Source of the DNA: an uncultured Pseudoteredinibacter sp. | Lineage (GTDB): Bacteria > Pseudomonadota > Gammaproteobacteria > Pseudomonadales > Cellvibrionaceae | Reading direction: 5' to 3' | DNA length: 64,000 nt | Assembly (NCBI RefSeq): GCF_947500695.1 | Contig: NZ_CANMSS010000001.1 | Location: forward strand, 744,001 to 808,000 | Position numbers and translations under genes: made by a program | Notes under the pieces: generated by a model | What the model saw: only the letters and a program-made list of their open reading frames with translations | Databases searched by the model: none | Told to the model about the DNA's origin: nothing | In this document: positions 46,461 through 56,197 of the stretch, in pieces | Position numbering within the stretch: position 1 is the first letter of the stretch | How the letters are laid out: every line of letters starts with the position of its first letter

Positions 46461-48437
46461 TTAAGCGGTAGTTGATGTCGCCGGCATTTCGGATTGCACG
46501 GCGCTTAAGCGGCGATAGCGCTTATCCGCTACCGCAACGAAGCCACCAAAGCCCATTAATAGGCAGCCGATCCAAATCCACATAATGAATGGTTTTACAT
46601 AAACCCTTACCGCCCAGGCGCCCTCACCTAAATGCTCGCCCATCGCCATGTATAAATCACGACCAAAGGAAGAATCTACCGCAGCTTCCGTCATCATATT
46701 CCCACCAGAAAAATAGCGGCGTTTTTCAGGGCCAAGTTCAGCAATCTGTTTGCCATCTTTTAATACGGTGACATTGGCTCTATCGGCAATGTAGTTAGGG
46801 CCACGAACGCCCTCAGTACCAGAAAAGTTAAACTCATAGGCTCCGACACTAACCTTATCGCCAGGTACGAGTCGCACATCGCTTTGCACACTGTAAATCG
46901 AACTCAATCCACCACCCACGACGGTCATACCTAATCCGATATGGGCTAGCATCATGGCATAAAAGCTCGCGTTCATATTAAACAGCTGCGAGAAAGTTGA
47001 ACCTCGTTTCTTACTCGCTTTACTCCACCAGTCTCTTAGACTTACCGCAATCACCCAGAAGCCAATCGCTGCACAGAGCCACCCTTGCCAATGAAAGCCA
47101 TCGCCATACATTAGCGCTACCGCCAACCCCATTAGAACAGCAGCCGCAGCTGGAACCCAAAGGAAGCTCGCCAACTTTTGGCCTTTGGTCTTTTTCCACT
47201 GCGACACAGAGCCAAAACCCAAGAGAACACTGAGCACTAAAACCAGCGGAACGAAAAAGGCATTGAAGAACGGCGGGCCTACAGAGATACGACCCAAGCC
47301 CATTGCATCCGCAATTAAAGGATACAAGGTGCCTAGCAAGACGGTTAACATAATCACGATTAACAACATATTGTTAAGCAGCAAAAACATTTCCCTAGAC
47401 ATCCAACCAAAGGTTGCAACCGCTCTCATAGTGGGTGCTTTAAGTGCGTAGATCGTTAAAGAACCACCTACCACCAGGGCCAAAAATCCTAAAATAAATA
47501 CACCGCGCTCAGGGTCGGTAGCAAAGGCATGTACTGAAGTGATTACCCCTGAACGAACCAAGAAGGTGCCCAACAAACTTAGAGAGAAGGCGAAAATTGC
47601 CAACAAAATAGTCCAGCTCTTAAATACGCCGCGTTTTTCAGTTACCGCAAGAGAATGCACCAGCGCGGTAGACACTAACCAAGGCATAAAAGAAGCGTTT
47701 TCAACCGGGTCCCAAAACCACCAGCCGCCCCAGCCAAGTTCGTAATAAGCCCACCAGCTTCCCAAGGCAATACCTAATGTTAGAAAGGCCCAAGCCGCCG
47801 TTGCCCAAGGGCGAGACCAACGCGCCCAAGCACTATCCAAACGACCGGAAAGAAGCGCTGCGATCGCAAAGGCAAAGTTAACGCTTAAGCCTACATAGCC
47901 CATATAAAGAATAGGCGGGTGGAAGACAAAAGCTGGATCTTGTAATAAGGGATTTAGATCGCGCCCTTCGCTCGGGGTATCCGGTAGCAGACGATCAAAA
48001 GGATTGGAAGTGAGCAGCATAAACAGCAAAAAGCCGATGGTTAAGAAGCCCAATACCGACAGCACTCTGGCAACCATTGCCATTGGTAAAGAGCGACTCA
48101 AACAGGCGACCGTGAATGTCCATCCAGTAAGCATCAACACCCACAATAAGAAAGATCCTTCGTGACCACCCCAAACCGCTGACGCTTTGTAGTACCAAGG
48201 CAACATAGAGTTTGATGTCGCTGCGACATAAGCAACGGAGAAATCACTCTCCATAAAGGATATTGTTAAGCAGGCATAAGCCAAAGCAATAAAAACAAAC
48301 ACCCCTGTTGCTAAGCTGCGAGAGCTACGCATCCACAAAAGGTTATTGCTGTAGCTACCAATCATTGGAATAGCGGCCAGCAAAAATGAAAGTCCCAAGG
48401 CTACAATGAGCGCAATATGTCCAAGTTCGGCTATCAT
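46461..48437 (-). CDS. ccmF: Cytochrome c-type heme lyase subunit CcmF
   Basis: 658 residues with about 14-15 membrane helices. The heme-handling tryptophan-rich motif is GWGGWWFWDPVENASFMPWL near residue 235, flanked by the conserved YMGYVGLSV and GTFLVRSGVITSVHAFA segments. A periplasmic domain precedes the last helix. CcmF transfers heme from CcmE to apocytochrome c, normally with CcmH and CcmI, neither of which is encoded next to it here. Confidence 0.97.
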   Translation of the reverse strand: MIAELGHIALIVALGLSFLLAAIPMIGSYSNNLLWMRSSRSLATGVFVFIALAYACLTISFMESDFSVAYVAATSNSMLPWYYKASAVWGGHEGSFLLWVLMLTGWTFTVACLSRSLPMAMVARVLSVLGFLTIGFLLFMLLTSNPFDRLLPDTPSEGRDLNPLLQDPAFVFHPPILYMGYVGLSVNFAFAIAALLSGRLDSAWARWSRPWATAAWAFLTLGIALGSWWAYYELGWGGWWFWDPVENASFMPWLVSTALVHSLAVTEKRGVFKSWTILLAIFAFSLSLLGTFLVRSGVITSVHAFATDPERGVFILGFLALVVGGSLTIYALKAPTMRAVATFGWMSREMFLLLNNMLLIVIMLTVLLGTLYPLIADAMGLGRISVGPPFFNAFFVPLVLVLSVLLGFGSVSQWKKTKGQKLASFLWVPAAAAVLMGLAVALMYGDGFHWQGWLCAAIGFWVIAVSLRDWWSKASKKRGSTFSQLFNMNASFYAMMLAHIGLGMTVVGGGLSSIYSVQSDVRLVPGDKVSVGAYEFNFSGTEGVRGPNYIADRANVTVLKDGKQIAELGPEKRRYFSGGNMMTEAAVDSSFGRDLYMAMGEHLGEGAWAVRVYVKPFIMWIWIGCLLMGFGGFVAVADKRYRRLSAVQSEMPATSTTA

Positions 48438-48451
48438 CAGAAATCCAATTA

Positions 48452-48946
48452 TTAGTAGTTTTTATTACCAGACATATCCATGCCATCACAGCTGGCCTGG
48501 TGTGATGTTCCGGTTTTTGCGCTGGCATCCGCCATCGCTTCTGCAACCTCTACCGGAGTATAGTTCTCATCATGCTTAGCTAACACCTGCTCGGCCATAA
48601 AAATGCCGCCTTGCATTTGGCCATTTACCACAGCGGCCTCACCTTCGCTAAAAAGATCTGGCAGTATGCCTGTATATTTGACCGTAACATCACCCTTGCC
48701 ATCAGTTATCGCAAAGCTCACCGCAAGATCGGTCTTACTGCGTAAAATAGAGCCTGGTACCACACAGCCACCAGCTCGAATATTAACGCCCTCTGGAGCC
48801 TCGCCATCAATAAGCTTGGATGGTGGATAAAATAGATTAATGTTTTGTCGTAGCGCGAAGGCCATTAAGCCAACCGCCACTGAGGCGAAGACGACAATAA
48901 ATAAAACAATCATTAAGCGCTGCTTTCGCACCGGGTGCATTGGCAT
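48452..48946 (-). CDS. ccmE: Heme chaperone CcmE
   Basis: 164 residues. One N-terminal membrane anchor (about residues 11-30), an OB-fold region with IRAGGCVVPGSI and VKYTGILPDLFSEGEAAVV, and the heme-binding LAKHDENYTP, in which the histidine attaches heme covalently. It receives heme from CcmC and hands it to CcmF. Confidence 0.96.
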   Translation of the reverse strand: MPMHPVRKQRLMIVLFIVVFASVAVGLMAFALRQNINLFYPPSKLIDGEAPEGVNIRAGGCVVPGSILRSKTDLAVSFAITDGKGDVTVKYTGILPDLFSEGEAAVVNGQMQGGIFMAEQVLAKHDENYTPVEVAEAMADASAKTGTSHQASCDGMDMSGNKNY

Positions 48947-48977
48947 AGTACTTCTCTTTCTAATCAGACTTTAGAGG

Positions 48978-49190
48978 TTAAGCGTTACTGTTATTATTTT
49001 GCATAGCTAATTGTTGCTCGGCGATTTTCTCCTGCCTTAGCAACTGAGTTTGTATCGACTTTCTTCGGCTAATCGGAGCCAAAATGATATAGCCCAGAGC
49101 CAACACGGCTGCAAAATAGCAAGCCCAAACATAAGGACCGTGACCAGCCATAGATAAAAATTCAGCGAAGCTATCGAATCGAAATTGCAT
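48978..49190 (-). CDS. ccmD: Heme exporter protein CcmD
   Basis: 70 residues, with one membrane helix (YVWACYFAAVLALGYIIL) after the typical FLSMAGHGPYVW start and a charged coiled tail. CcmD releases heme-loaded CcmE from the CcmABC complex. It lies between ccmC and ccmE in the usual order. Confidence 0.93.
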   Translation of the reverse strand: MQFRFDSFAEFLSMAGHGPYVWACYFAAVLALGYIILAPISRRKSIQTQLLRQEKIAEQQLAMQNNNSNA

Positions 49191-49198
49191 ACTAATCC

Positions 49199-49939
49199 TT
49201 AGGCTTTTTGCAGAAGCGCCTGCTTAACCCATTTTGTTTTAATCTCTCGCTGTAAAATTTCGCTGCGAGTCGCCGACAATAGGGCCCAGGTAAAAAATAG
49301 ATAAAAACCGATAATCATTGCCAACAATGGGTACAGCATCTCTGAAGCAATACTGCTTGAGGTCATTTTGATTGACGCTGGCTGATGAAGGGTAAACCAC
49401 CAATCGACAGACTTGTAGATAATGGGAATGTTCACCGTACCTACTAAGCTCAAAATGGCACTGGCTTTGTCGGCCATTTCTTGATCGCTAAACGCTTCTT
49501 GCAGGGCGATCACCCCCAAGTACAAGAATAATAAGATGAGCACTGAAGTGATACGAGCGTCCCAAACCCAATAGGTACCCCAAGTAGGTTTTCCCCATAC
49601 CGCACCGGTAAACAATGCCAAAGCCGTTAATACGGCACCTATAGGTGCGGCGACCTTCATCACCATATTGGACAATTTCATTTTCCAAATGATGCCAATA
49701 CCACCGGCTATTGCCATAACATAGTAAGCGGCCATTGCGACGATAGAGGTAGGCACATGTAGATACATGATTCGATAGCTATTGCCCTGCTTAGCGTCCA
49801 TTGGGGCAAAGCCTAAAGCCCAAATAGAAACAGAGATAATGATCAACAGGCTGATACTTAATAGCCAAGGCATCCAAGCTGTCGTTTTTTCATAAAACCA
49901 CTTTGGCGAACCTAATCTGTGAAACCACTGCCAAGCCAA
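49199..49939 (-). CDS. ccmC: Heme ABC transporter permease CcmC
   Basis: 246 residues with six membrane helices. The WWD-type heme motif is PTWGTYWVWDARITSVLILL, preceded and followed by conserved histidines (MYLHVPTSI, WFTLHQP). It loads heme onto CcmE. The gene follows ccmB by 28 bp. Confidence 0.96.
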   Translation of the reverse strand: MAWQWFHRLGSPKWFYEKTTAWMPWLLSISLLIIISVSIWALGFAPMDAKQGNSYRIMYLHVPTSIVAMAAYYVMAIAGGIGIIWKMKLSNMVMKVAAPIGAVLTALALFTGAVWGKPTWGTYWVWDARITSVLILLFLYLGVIALQEAFSDQEMADKASAILSLVGTVNIPIIYKSVDWWFTLHQPASIKMTSSSIASEMLYPLLAMIIGFYLFFTWALLSATRSEILQREIKTKWVKQALLQKA

Positions 49940-49967
49940 TGTTTGCCTCTCTCAGCCGCTGGGGGCG

Positions 49968-50672
49968 TTAATTATTCACACTCATTTTCAGCGCACCGGC
50001 AATCGCCAGTGGTGCTGCGATAATAGCTAGGGCTAAAAAAGACCCCAATACCGCCAACTGGGTATTATACGCAAATCCCTCAATGGCTGCTCGTACTCCG
50101 CTGGCGCCAAAGATTAACACTGGCACGTACAGGGGCATTACGATTAGGGACAACAATAAGCCCCCTTTTCTTAGGGAAACCGTCAGTGCCGCCCCTATTG
50201 CCCCTATCAAACTTAAACTGCCCGTACCCAGTAACAGACTCAATAAAAGTGGAATATATCCCGCTTCGGGCAAGGACATCATTACGCCCAGTAACGGTGC
50301 CACAAGTGTTAATGGCACGCCGGTTGTTAGCCAGTGCACAAACACCTTCGCCATCACATTGATATAACTGGATTGGGGACTGAGCAGTAACTGCTCCAAG
50401 GTTCCGTCGTCAAAATCCGATCGAAACAAGGCATCTAAAGACAGTAAAGTCGCCAGCAATGCCACCACCCACAACATCCCAGGTGCTAACATGGCCAAGG
50501 TTTTAGGACTAGGACTCACCCCCAGCGGCACCATGGTAATCACTAACAAAAAGAAGATCAGCGGATTAGCCAGTTCACCACGGTGTCGAATAGCGATTTT
50601 TAAGTCGCGCTTTAGGGTCGCCCAAAAGGCCTTACCTACTGTTGGGTTTGAACTATGCAGACTTGAACTCAC
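49968..50672 (-). CDS. ccmB: Heme ABC transporter permease CcmB
   Basis: 234 residues, six membrane helices. Characteristic parts are FWATLKRDLKIAIRHRGE at the N-terminus, FDDGTLEQLLLSPQ and MPLYVPVLIFGASGVRA. It forms the membrane part of the CcmAB complex, whose ATP hydrolysis drives release of holo-CcmE. It abuts ccmA directly. Confidence 0.95.
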   Translation of the reverse strand: MSSSLHSSNPTVGKAFWATLKRDLKIAIRHRGELANPLIFFLLVITMVPLGVSPSPKTLAMLAPGMLWVVALLATLLSLDALFRSDFDDGTLEQLLLSPQSSYINVMAKVFVHWLTTGVPLTLVAPLLGVMMSLPEAGYIPLLLSLLLGTGSLSLIGAIGAALTVSLRKGGLLLSLIVMPLYVPVLIFGASGVRAAIEGFAYNTQLAVLGSFLALAIIAAPLAIAGALKMSVNN

Positions 50673-51353
50673 TTACAAGCCCCCCATTAACATATCGGGA
50701 GTCGGCAAGTAGTCTTGTAAGTCCACCTGCTTCAGTGTGTCCAGCTTTAAATCTTGATGAGTACTAAGAATTACGATTCCGCCACTGGCACTGTGTTCGG
50801 CGAATCGGCGCTCAAGCTTTGCAATACCCGCCTTATCAATTGCGGTTAGCGGCTCATCCAATACCCAAATACGAGCCTTGCTCAGATACAAGCGTGCTAA
50901 AGCAACTCGACGCTGCTGACCGGCCGATAGATTGAAACAGCTTTGATCCTCATAGCCATATAATCCGACTTCTTTCAAAGCCGTTTCGATTCTCTCTTCC
51001 AAATTGACATCATCGCCTTCCAAACCGGCATACCAGCGCAAGTTTTCTGCGGGGCTTAAGGTTGATTTGATACCAGCAAGATGGCCCAGATATAGCAACT
51101 GGCTGCGATAGGCATAGAGATTTTGATGCAAAGCTTGCCCATTAAAGCGGATCTCACCCACTGCAGGCTGGGACAGGCTTACCAAACACCTAAGCAAGGT
51201 CGTCTTCCCAGCTCCATTAGGCCCAAGTAACTGCAATACATCCCCCGCATTGATCTCGATACTCAGTCCGGAGAACAATTGGCGCTCATCGCGCTGGCAG
51301 GCGATATTATCCAGGCTAATAGCAAGGGCTTGTTGGTCTTTACTGTTAGCCAT
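50673..51353 (-). CDS. ccmA: Heme exporter ATP-binding protein CcmA
   Basis: 226 residues. Walker A LGPNGAGKTTLLR, signature LSAGQQRRVALARLYLS and Walker B RIWVLDEPLTAID are intact. It is the ATPase of the CcmABCD complex and the first gene of the operon, whose start faces the FliK-like gene on the other strand. Confidence 0.96.
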   Translation of the reverse strand: MANSKDQQALAISLDNIACQRDERQLFSGLSIEINAGDVLQLLGPNGAGKTTLLRCLVSLSQPAVGEIRFNGQALHQNLYAYRSQLLYLGHLAGIKSTLSPAENLRWYAGLEGDDVNLEERIETALKEVGLYGYEDQSCFNLSAGQQRRVALARLYLSKARIWVLDEPLTAIDKAGIAKLERRFAEHSASGGIVILSTHQDLKLDTLKQVDLQDYLPTPDMLMGGL

Positions 51354-51578
51354 TATCTAGGGCTTCCACTCGGGCTGATTCAAACGAGCGGCATTATAGA
51401 GCTTTTTTCGGCAGGAACCTATTGCACAGGATCAAACTCTAGGCATTTCAGAGACTTATCTCTTATCTATCATAGCAGCAATCCTTACTAGGAAGCCCTC
51501 TCCACACTCTAGAAAGCTTGCCGATTGCCGATACAGGCATATAGGCAACATTTTGAAGCGAATTCTTGGGGCAATCTT

Positions 51579-53306
51579 ATGGTGATAGCAAACACGGCAA
51601 ACCCTAGTTCAGGGCAAAACGTAGCTAAAGCAGCCAAAGAAGAGCCGACTGCGCTTAAAGAACAAAGCCAAAAATCAGATTCAGCAGCTCCTAAACAGAG
51701 CTCCACGGAAAAGCCATCGCTAAACACCAGCTTAAGCAGCGTATTAACTAGCCGCCTGAACAGCCTGCAGTCGAATAACCCCAGTAGCTCAACAGTTCAG
51801 CTCACTACAGATAAGCAACTTTTTAAGCTGCTACCTGCTCGCTTACAGGGCTTGTTTGCCCTTGGGCTTATCAGCACACATAGTGACGCCAAAGCAAAAG
51901 TCGTGGCCAGTGCCGCCGCCGAGGCTAGACAGGTACAGTTATTACTCCCCCTATTAAAGCAAGACAAAAGCTTTAGCAGTGCAGAGCTCATAAAACAGCC
52001 ACCTACCCTACTTAAACTTGATCTGGCCGGCCATCAAATTGTAACCGTTTCCAAAGAGCCAATCGCCAAAGGGGAATGGGTAAATCTTAGACTCAACCAA
52101 CAAGGCCAACTAATACTCAGCAAGCCAACGAATGCTATTGGGCAGCCCAACAAAGGCAATGTGAGTACATTGGCTAAAAGTCCTCAACTTACAATTCAGC
52201 AGGCCTTACGTGAAGCCCTACCAAGCCAGCAAAACTTGGACAAGGCTATTGGCCAAATTCAGCGACTCCATCAAAGCTTAAGCCTGCTCCCTCCTAAACA
52301 TAATCTGATCAATGCCAATAGCCGCATGATGATTCAGCAGCTGGCCGAAAAGCTCCCCAGCCTGCAACAACTTGGAAGCAGTAATGCTGTAAAACTAAGC
52401 CTGCAAAACAATGGCATACAACATGAACAACAACTCGCCAAACTTGCTGAAGCCCTGGGTCAACTTCCCAACAAAGAGGCAGCAACATCTACACAACCAA
52501 ATATTATTAAAGGGCTATCAGGTTCTGCGCCACTGAATGATCTAAAGACTCAATTACTGCGCTTAGCACAGAGTCTCAAAAATGATGTGCAGCTGAGCCG
52601 ATTACAGCAATCCATAAGCCAGAGCGCGCCGAGCAGCAAAGGTATACCGAGCGCAGAGCCAAGCGGCTCAAACCAGAGTCAGACGAGCAGCCTGCCCAGC
52701 AACTTGAACCCTAAGCTCGCCAATATGTTGGATCTTTTGTTAAATCCCAAACATCTTGAAGCTAAGAACCAAGCTTTTCTTTTAGATCAATTTAAACAGC
52801 TGCAAGGTCCACAGCTGCGCGTCTTACGGGAACAACTCAAACAAAAGCTCCTTAGTATTAGCCAAGCGGGGGTCGCAAAAATTCAAACCCAGCAATTAAG
52901 CTCCCTTAGCGAGGCGGCAAACGGTGTTGTACAACGCTGGTTATTGGAGCTTCCCTTCACTCACCAAGGGCAGGTGCACAGTATCGAATTGGAGATACAG
53001 CAGCGCGAAGCGAAGAAGCAAAGCAAAGAACAAAAAGCCGTAAAACAATGGCAGCTGCGCCTCAATATCGACCTAATGGAGTTAGGTGCACTACAAGCTG
53101 ATATCAAGCTGCACGAGCAACAAAGCAATATTCAACTCTGGTTTAATCACGCCAGTACGCAAAAGCTCGCGCTTAGTTATATTCACGAACTAAAAGAAGC
53201 TCTACAAGCCAAGGGGCTGGATGTGGAAGAGCTTCGCTGTCACCAAGGCATACCGCCTAAGCTAGAGAACAAACTGCAGTTTCAACTTATCAATACCAGG
53301 GCCTAA
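51579..53306 (+). CDS. FliK-like (flagellar hook-length control domain) protein
   Basis: 575 residues from the ATG at 51579 (GGGG 9 bp upstream); an in-frame TTG at 51525 would add 18 residues. The first 400 residues are Gln/Ser/Lys-rich and low in order, as in FliK ruler regions. The last 150 residues form a compact domain (QWQLRLNIDLMELGALQAD, LSYIHELKEALQAKGLDVEE) like the FliK C-terminal switch domain. It is away from flagellar genes and pairs with an FlhB-like gene 3 bp on. This pair beside ccmA is a recurring arrangement in Pseudomonas relatives (gene-order memory); its job is unknown. Confidence 0.85.
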   Translation: MVIANTANPSSGQNVAKAAKEEPTALKEQSQKSDSAAPKQSSTEKPSLNTSLSSVLTSRLNSLQSNNPSSSTVQLTTDKQLFKLLPARLQGLFALGLISTHSDAKAKVVASAAAEARQVQLLLPLLKQDKSFSSAELIKQPPTLLKLDLAGHQIVTVSKEPIAKGEWVNLRLNQQGQLILSKPTNAIGQPNKGNVSTLAKSPQLTIQQALREALPSQQNLDKAIGQIQRLHQSLSLLPPKHNLINANSRMMIQQLAEKLPSLQQLGSSNAVKLSLQNNGIQHEQQLAKLAEALGQLPNKEAATSTQPNIIKGLSGSAPLNDLKTQLLRLAQSLKNDVQLSRLQQSISQSAPSSKGIPSAEPSGSNQSQTSSLPSNLNPKLANMLDLLLNPKHLEAKNQAFLLDQFKQLQGPQLRVLREQLKQKLLSISQAGVAKIQTQQLSSLSEAANGVVQRWLLELPFTHQGQVHSIELEIQQREAKKQSKEQKAVKQWQLRLNIDLMELGALQADIKLHEQQSNIQLWFNHASTQKLALSYIHELKEALQAKGLDVEELRCHQGIPPKLENKLQFQLINTRA

Positions 53307-53309
53307 GCC

Positions 53310-53606
53310 ATGATCAATCACAATGAACCGTTTAGTGATGCCGAATTAAGCCAAGCCGTTGCCCTGTTTTATGATGGCGAAACCGCCCCGCAGGTCACCG
53401 CCAAAGGTGCAGGCGCTACCGCTGAGGAGATTATGGACATTGCTCGTGAGCACAAAGTCCCCATGTGCGAAAACCCTGAACTTATCAAACTACTAAGTGA
53501 AGTCGAACTAGGCGAGCAGATTCCCGAAGCGCTTTACGCCTGTATTGCTCAAATTTTGTCCTTTGCCTATCAACTACAAGGCAAATCCCCCAACAATGCT
53601 CATTGA
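53310..53606 (+). CDS. FlhB-like C-terminal domain protein (EscU/YscU/HrcU family)
   Basis: 98 residues that match only the cytoplasmic C-terminal domain of FlhB: AVALFYDGETAPQVTAKGAG, IAREHKVPMCENPELIKLL and GEQIPEALYACIAQILSFAY. The autocleavage motif N-P-T-H of full FlhB is not present at its expected position, and there is no membrane part. It follows the FliK-like gene by 3 bp and is certainly cotranscribed. It could compete with or tune the export switch, but this is inference. Confidence 0.9.
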   Translation: MINHNEPFSDAELSQAVALFYDGETAPQVTAKGAGATAEEIMDIAREHKVPMCENPELIKLLSEVELGEQIPEALYACIAQILSFAYQLQGKSPNNAH

Positions 53607-53733
53607 GATGTGCTAACTGAGCATTAATATTCCCAACAATCTGTCGTCCAGACACTTGAGACAGCTGCAAGCAACAGGTAAGGTTAAGACTCCTAGTCAT
53701 AACTAACGATAACAAACCTTTATTTGAGCCTTT

Positions 53734-54585
53734 ATGGAAAAGCAGCACCCTCTTGCGCCTTGTGTTTCAACGGATGACCTAAAGCAAGCCATCGATGCAC
53801 GCGATAATAAAACCTTAATTTTTGACTGCCGCTTCGCCTTAGGTGATCCCAACTACGGCTTGCTCTCTTATGAGCAGGGTCATATCCCGGGTGCTTATTT
53901 TTTAGACATCGAGGCGGATTTATCCGCGCCGGTAGAAGGTCATGGCGGTCGCCACCCTCTTCCACGCATTGGCGAGCTGCAAGAGCGCCTACGTAGCTGC
54001 GGCCTTACCCGCTTTCACACAGTAATAGTTTATGACGATCAGTTTAGCGCCTATGCGGCCAGAGCTTGGTGGCTATTGAGATTTATGGGTTTAGAAAACG
54101 TCTATATCCTGGATGGCGGCTATAAAGCTTGGCTAGATTCTGGCGGCAGTGTGGACAAGCGCGAGCCGGCCCCCAAGCCAGGCAATTTTCTGTGTCGACC
54201 ACGCGCCGGCTGGATCAGCGATTATGAAGGCATCAGTAGCATTAGCCAGCAATTGCAAAATAACAGTAATAGCGAACATCTGCTTATTGACGCTCGCGAA
54301 GAAAAACGCTTTCAAGGCATTGAAGAGCCTATCGACCCGGTTGCCGGACATATCCCAGGCGCTAACAATATGCCTTGGCAAGACCTTGTTGATGAACAGG
54401 GTTTTTTCAAACCCCTAAGCTACCACCAAAATCGCTGGGCTTTTGTAGAACCACAACAAGTGCCCATCAATTACTGTGGCTCAGGCGTAACGGCCTGCAT
54501 GAATTTGGTCTCCCAGTATATTGCTGATAGACAAAACGCGATGCTCTATCCCGGCAGCTGGAGCGATTGGTGTAGCTACCTTTAG
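53734..54585 (+). CDS. sseA: 3-mercaptopyruvate-type sulfurtransferase
   Basis: 283 residues, two rhodanese domains. The first has LIFDCRFALGDPNYG and YDDQFSAYAARAWWLLR, the second LLIDAREEKRFQGIEEP and PVAGHIPGANNMPW. The catalytic loop NYCGSGVTACMN has Cys in the C-G-S-G-V-T form typical of mercaptopyruvate rather than thiosulfate sulfurtransferases. It produces persulfide sulfur. The next gene is a TSUP permease, which often handles sulfur oxyanions, so the pair may form a sulfur unit. Confidence 0.9.
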   Translation: MEKQHPLAPCVSTDDLKQAIDARDNKTLIFDCRFALGDPNYGLLSYEQGHIPGAYFLDIEADLSAPVEGHGGRHPLPRIGELQERLRSCGLTRFHTVIVYDDQFSAYAARAWWLLRFMGLENVYILDGGYKAWLDSGGSVDKREPAPKPGNFLCRPRAGWISDYEGISSISQQLQNNSNSEHLLIDAREEKRFQGIEEPIDPVAGHIPGANNMPWQDLVDEQGFFKPLSYHQNRWAFVEPQQVPINYCGSGVTACMNLVSQYIADRQNAMLYPGSWSDWCSYL

Positions 54586-54663
54586 CGCTTATTAAATACA
54601 CTGCTAATAAAGGCTGACTTAAAAGCCACGCCATTGCGCCCTTTTTCAGGCCGACACTAACTT

Positions 54664-55395
54664 ATGATTTACCTATTGCTCTTTGTTGCCGGCGCGATAG
54701 CTTGGATGATTAGCACCGTAGCTGCCGGCGGCGCAGCCATGCTATTGATACCCATATTGGGACTAAGCATGTCCGCCCAATCAGTTGCGCCGGTGATCAC
54801 TGTTGCCAGCCTAATGGCGAATCCCTCTCGCACCTTTGTGTTTTGGCAATATATCCACTGGCCGGTTATAGCTCGCTTGCTTCCAGGGAGTGTTTTAGGA
54901 GCCCTTATCGGTGCTTATGCCTTTACCCAAGTCCCCGCTTTTTACTTACAGTTTATCCTGGGCATTTTTTTATTATCTACCCTATGGCAATACCGCTTTG
55001 GCAAACGTAAACGCTCTTTTCCCATGCCCAGCTGGGCATTCTTTCCGCTTGGAATTAGCGTGGCTTTTGTATCCGGCATAGTGGGTGGAGCCGGCCCGGT
55101 GATGAATCCATTCTTTTTAAATCACGGTTTAGAAAAAGAGCAACTGGTCGCCACCAAAGCATTTAACTCCTTAGCTTTACAAAGTACAAAACTGCTTAGC
55201 TATTTAGGGCTTGGAGCGATGAGCTGGGAGATGGGCCTTAGCGGCCTGCTTATTGGGGCTGGTGGCATTGTGGGCGTTTTCTGGGCACGTAATCATCTAG
55301 AAACAATCGATAACGAACGCTTTCGCCAATACGCACTTTATTTAATGCCAATTGGCGGCGTGCTGTTAATTGCCAAGGCCTTTGCTAGCCTATAA
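54664..55395 (+). CDS. TSUP/TauE-SafE-family permease
   Basis: 243 residues with about eight membrane helices in two repeats. Typical parts are MISTVAAGGAAMLLIPILGL and ISVAFVSGIVGGAGPVMNPF. The family moves sulfite, sulfoacetate or other organosulfur anions, or sulfur carriers. Its place directly after sseA supports a sulfur role. A terminator follows at 55451. Confidence 0.88.
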   Translation: MIYLLLFVAGAIAWMISTVAAGGAAMLLIPILGLSMSAQSVAPVITVASLMANPSRTFVFWQYIHWPVIARLLPGSVLGALIGAYAFTQVPAFYLQFILGIFLLSTLWQYRFGKRKRSFPMPSWAFFPLGISVAFVSGIVGGAGPVMNPFFLNHGLEKEQLVATKAFNSLALQSTKLLSYLGLGAMSWEMGLSGLLIGAGGIVGVFWARNHLETIDNERFRQYALYLMPIGGVLLIAKAFASL

Positions 55396-55450
55396 CGCTA
55401 GTATTAAAAAGCACTGCGTATAAAAACCATACATAAAAACCAGGCATAAA

Positions 55451-55481
55451 AAAAGCGCAAGAATACTATTCCTGCGCTTTT
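55451..55481. terminator. Bidirectional terminator between TSUP gene and msrA
   Basis: AAAAGCGCA and TGCGCTTTT arms around AGAATACTATTCC (55451-55481), preceded by an A-run. It serves the convergent permease and msrA genes. Confidence 0.85.
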
Positions 55482-55504
55482 GCTGGTCGCCGAACTATAA
55501 CGAC

Positions 55505-56197
55505 TTAGACATTCAAACCGATCGGACAAGTCACCCCAGTACCGCCAATACCACAATAGCCCTGCGGGTTTTTATCCAAGTACTGCTGATGATAGTCTTC
55601 AGCATAGAAAAACTCAGGGGCCATTTGAATTTCTGTGCTGATCTGGGCTAAGCCAGCTTTATCCAGCTGCGCCTGATAAGCATCGCGACTGGCTTTAGCT
55701 AGCTCAAGCTGTTCTGCACTTAGGCAATAAATAACCGAACGATACTGAGTACCTAAATCGTTACCCTGGCGCATTCCCTGGGTCGGGTCATGGTTTTCCC
55801 AGAACACTTTTAATAGATCTTGATAGCTGATTTTAGTCGCATCAAATAAAACCCTGACTACTTCGGTATGCCCGGTCATACCAGAACAGACTTCTTCGTA
55901 TGTGGGGTTCTTGGTGTAGCCGCCAGCATAACCAACCGCAGAGCTGCGCACGCCCTCTTGTTGCCAAAACTTTCGCTCGGCGCCCCAAAAACACCCCAAG
56001 CCAAAAACCGCTTCGCTTAAACTTTCAGCAAATGGCGGCACGATAGATTCACCCGTAACCGTATGAGCAGTACTCACTTGTATAGCTTCATCACGGCCAG
56101 CTAAGGCTTGATCTGGGCTAACCATTTGAGATTTGTCATGTTGCAACATATTAAAAACTCTCTGTTTAAACGCTGTAATAAACGCCAAAGATTTCAT
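55505..56197 (-). CDS. msrA: Peptide methionine (S)-S-oxide reductase MsrA
   Basis: 230 residues. The catalytic motif is [16 protein letters not shown], with the nucleophile Cys. Downstream [21 protein letters not shown] and [10 protein letters not shown] are family features. The C-terminus [16 protein letters not shown] has two further cysteines that can recycle the enzyme by disulfide exchange. A 70-residue N-terminal extension is typical of the longer E. coli-like form. The ATG overlaps the acyl-CoA dehydrogenase stop by one base (TAATG). An alternative ATG lies at 56149. Confidence 0.95.
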   Translation of the reverse strand: MKSLAFITAFKQRVFNMLQHDKSQMVSPDQALAGRDEAIQVSTAHTVTGESIVPPFAESLSEAVFGLGCFWGAERKFWQQEGVRSSAVGYAGGYTKNPTYEEVCSGMTGHTEVVRVLFDATKISYQDLLKVFWENHDPTQGMRQGNDLGTQYRSVIYCLSAEQLELAKASRDAYQAQLDKAGLAQISTEIQMAPEFFYAEDYHQQYLDKNPQGYCGIGGTGVTCPIGLNV

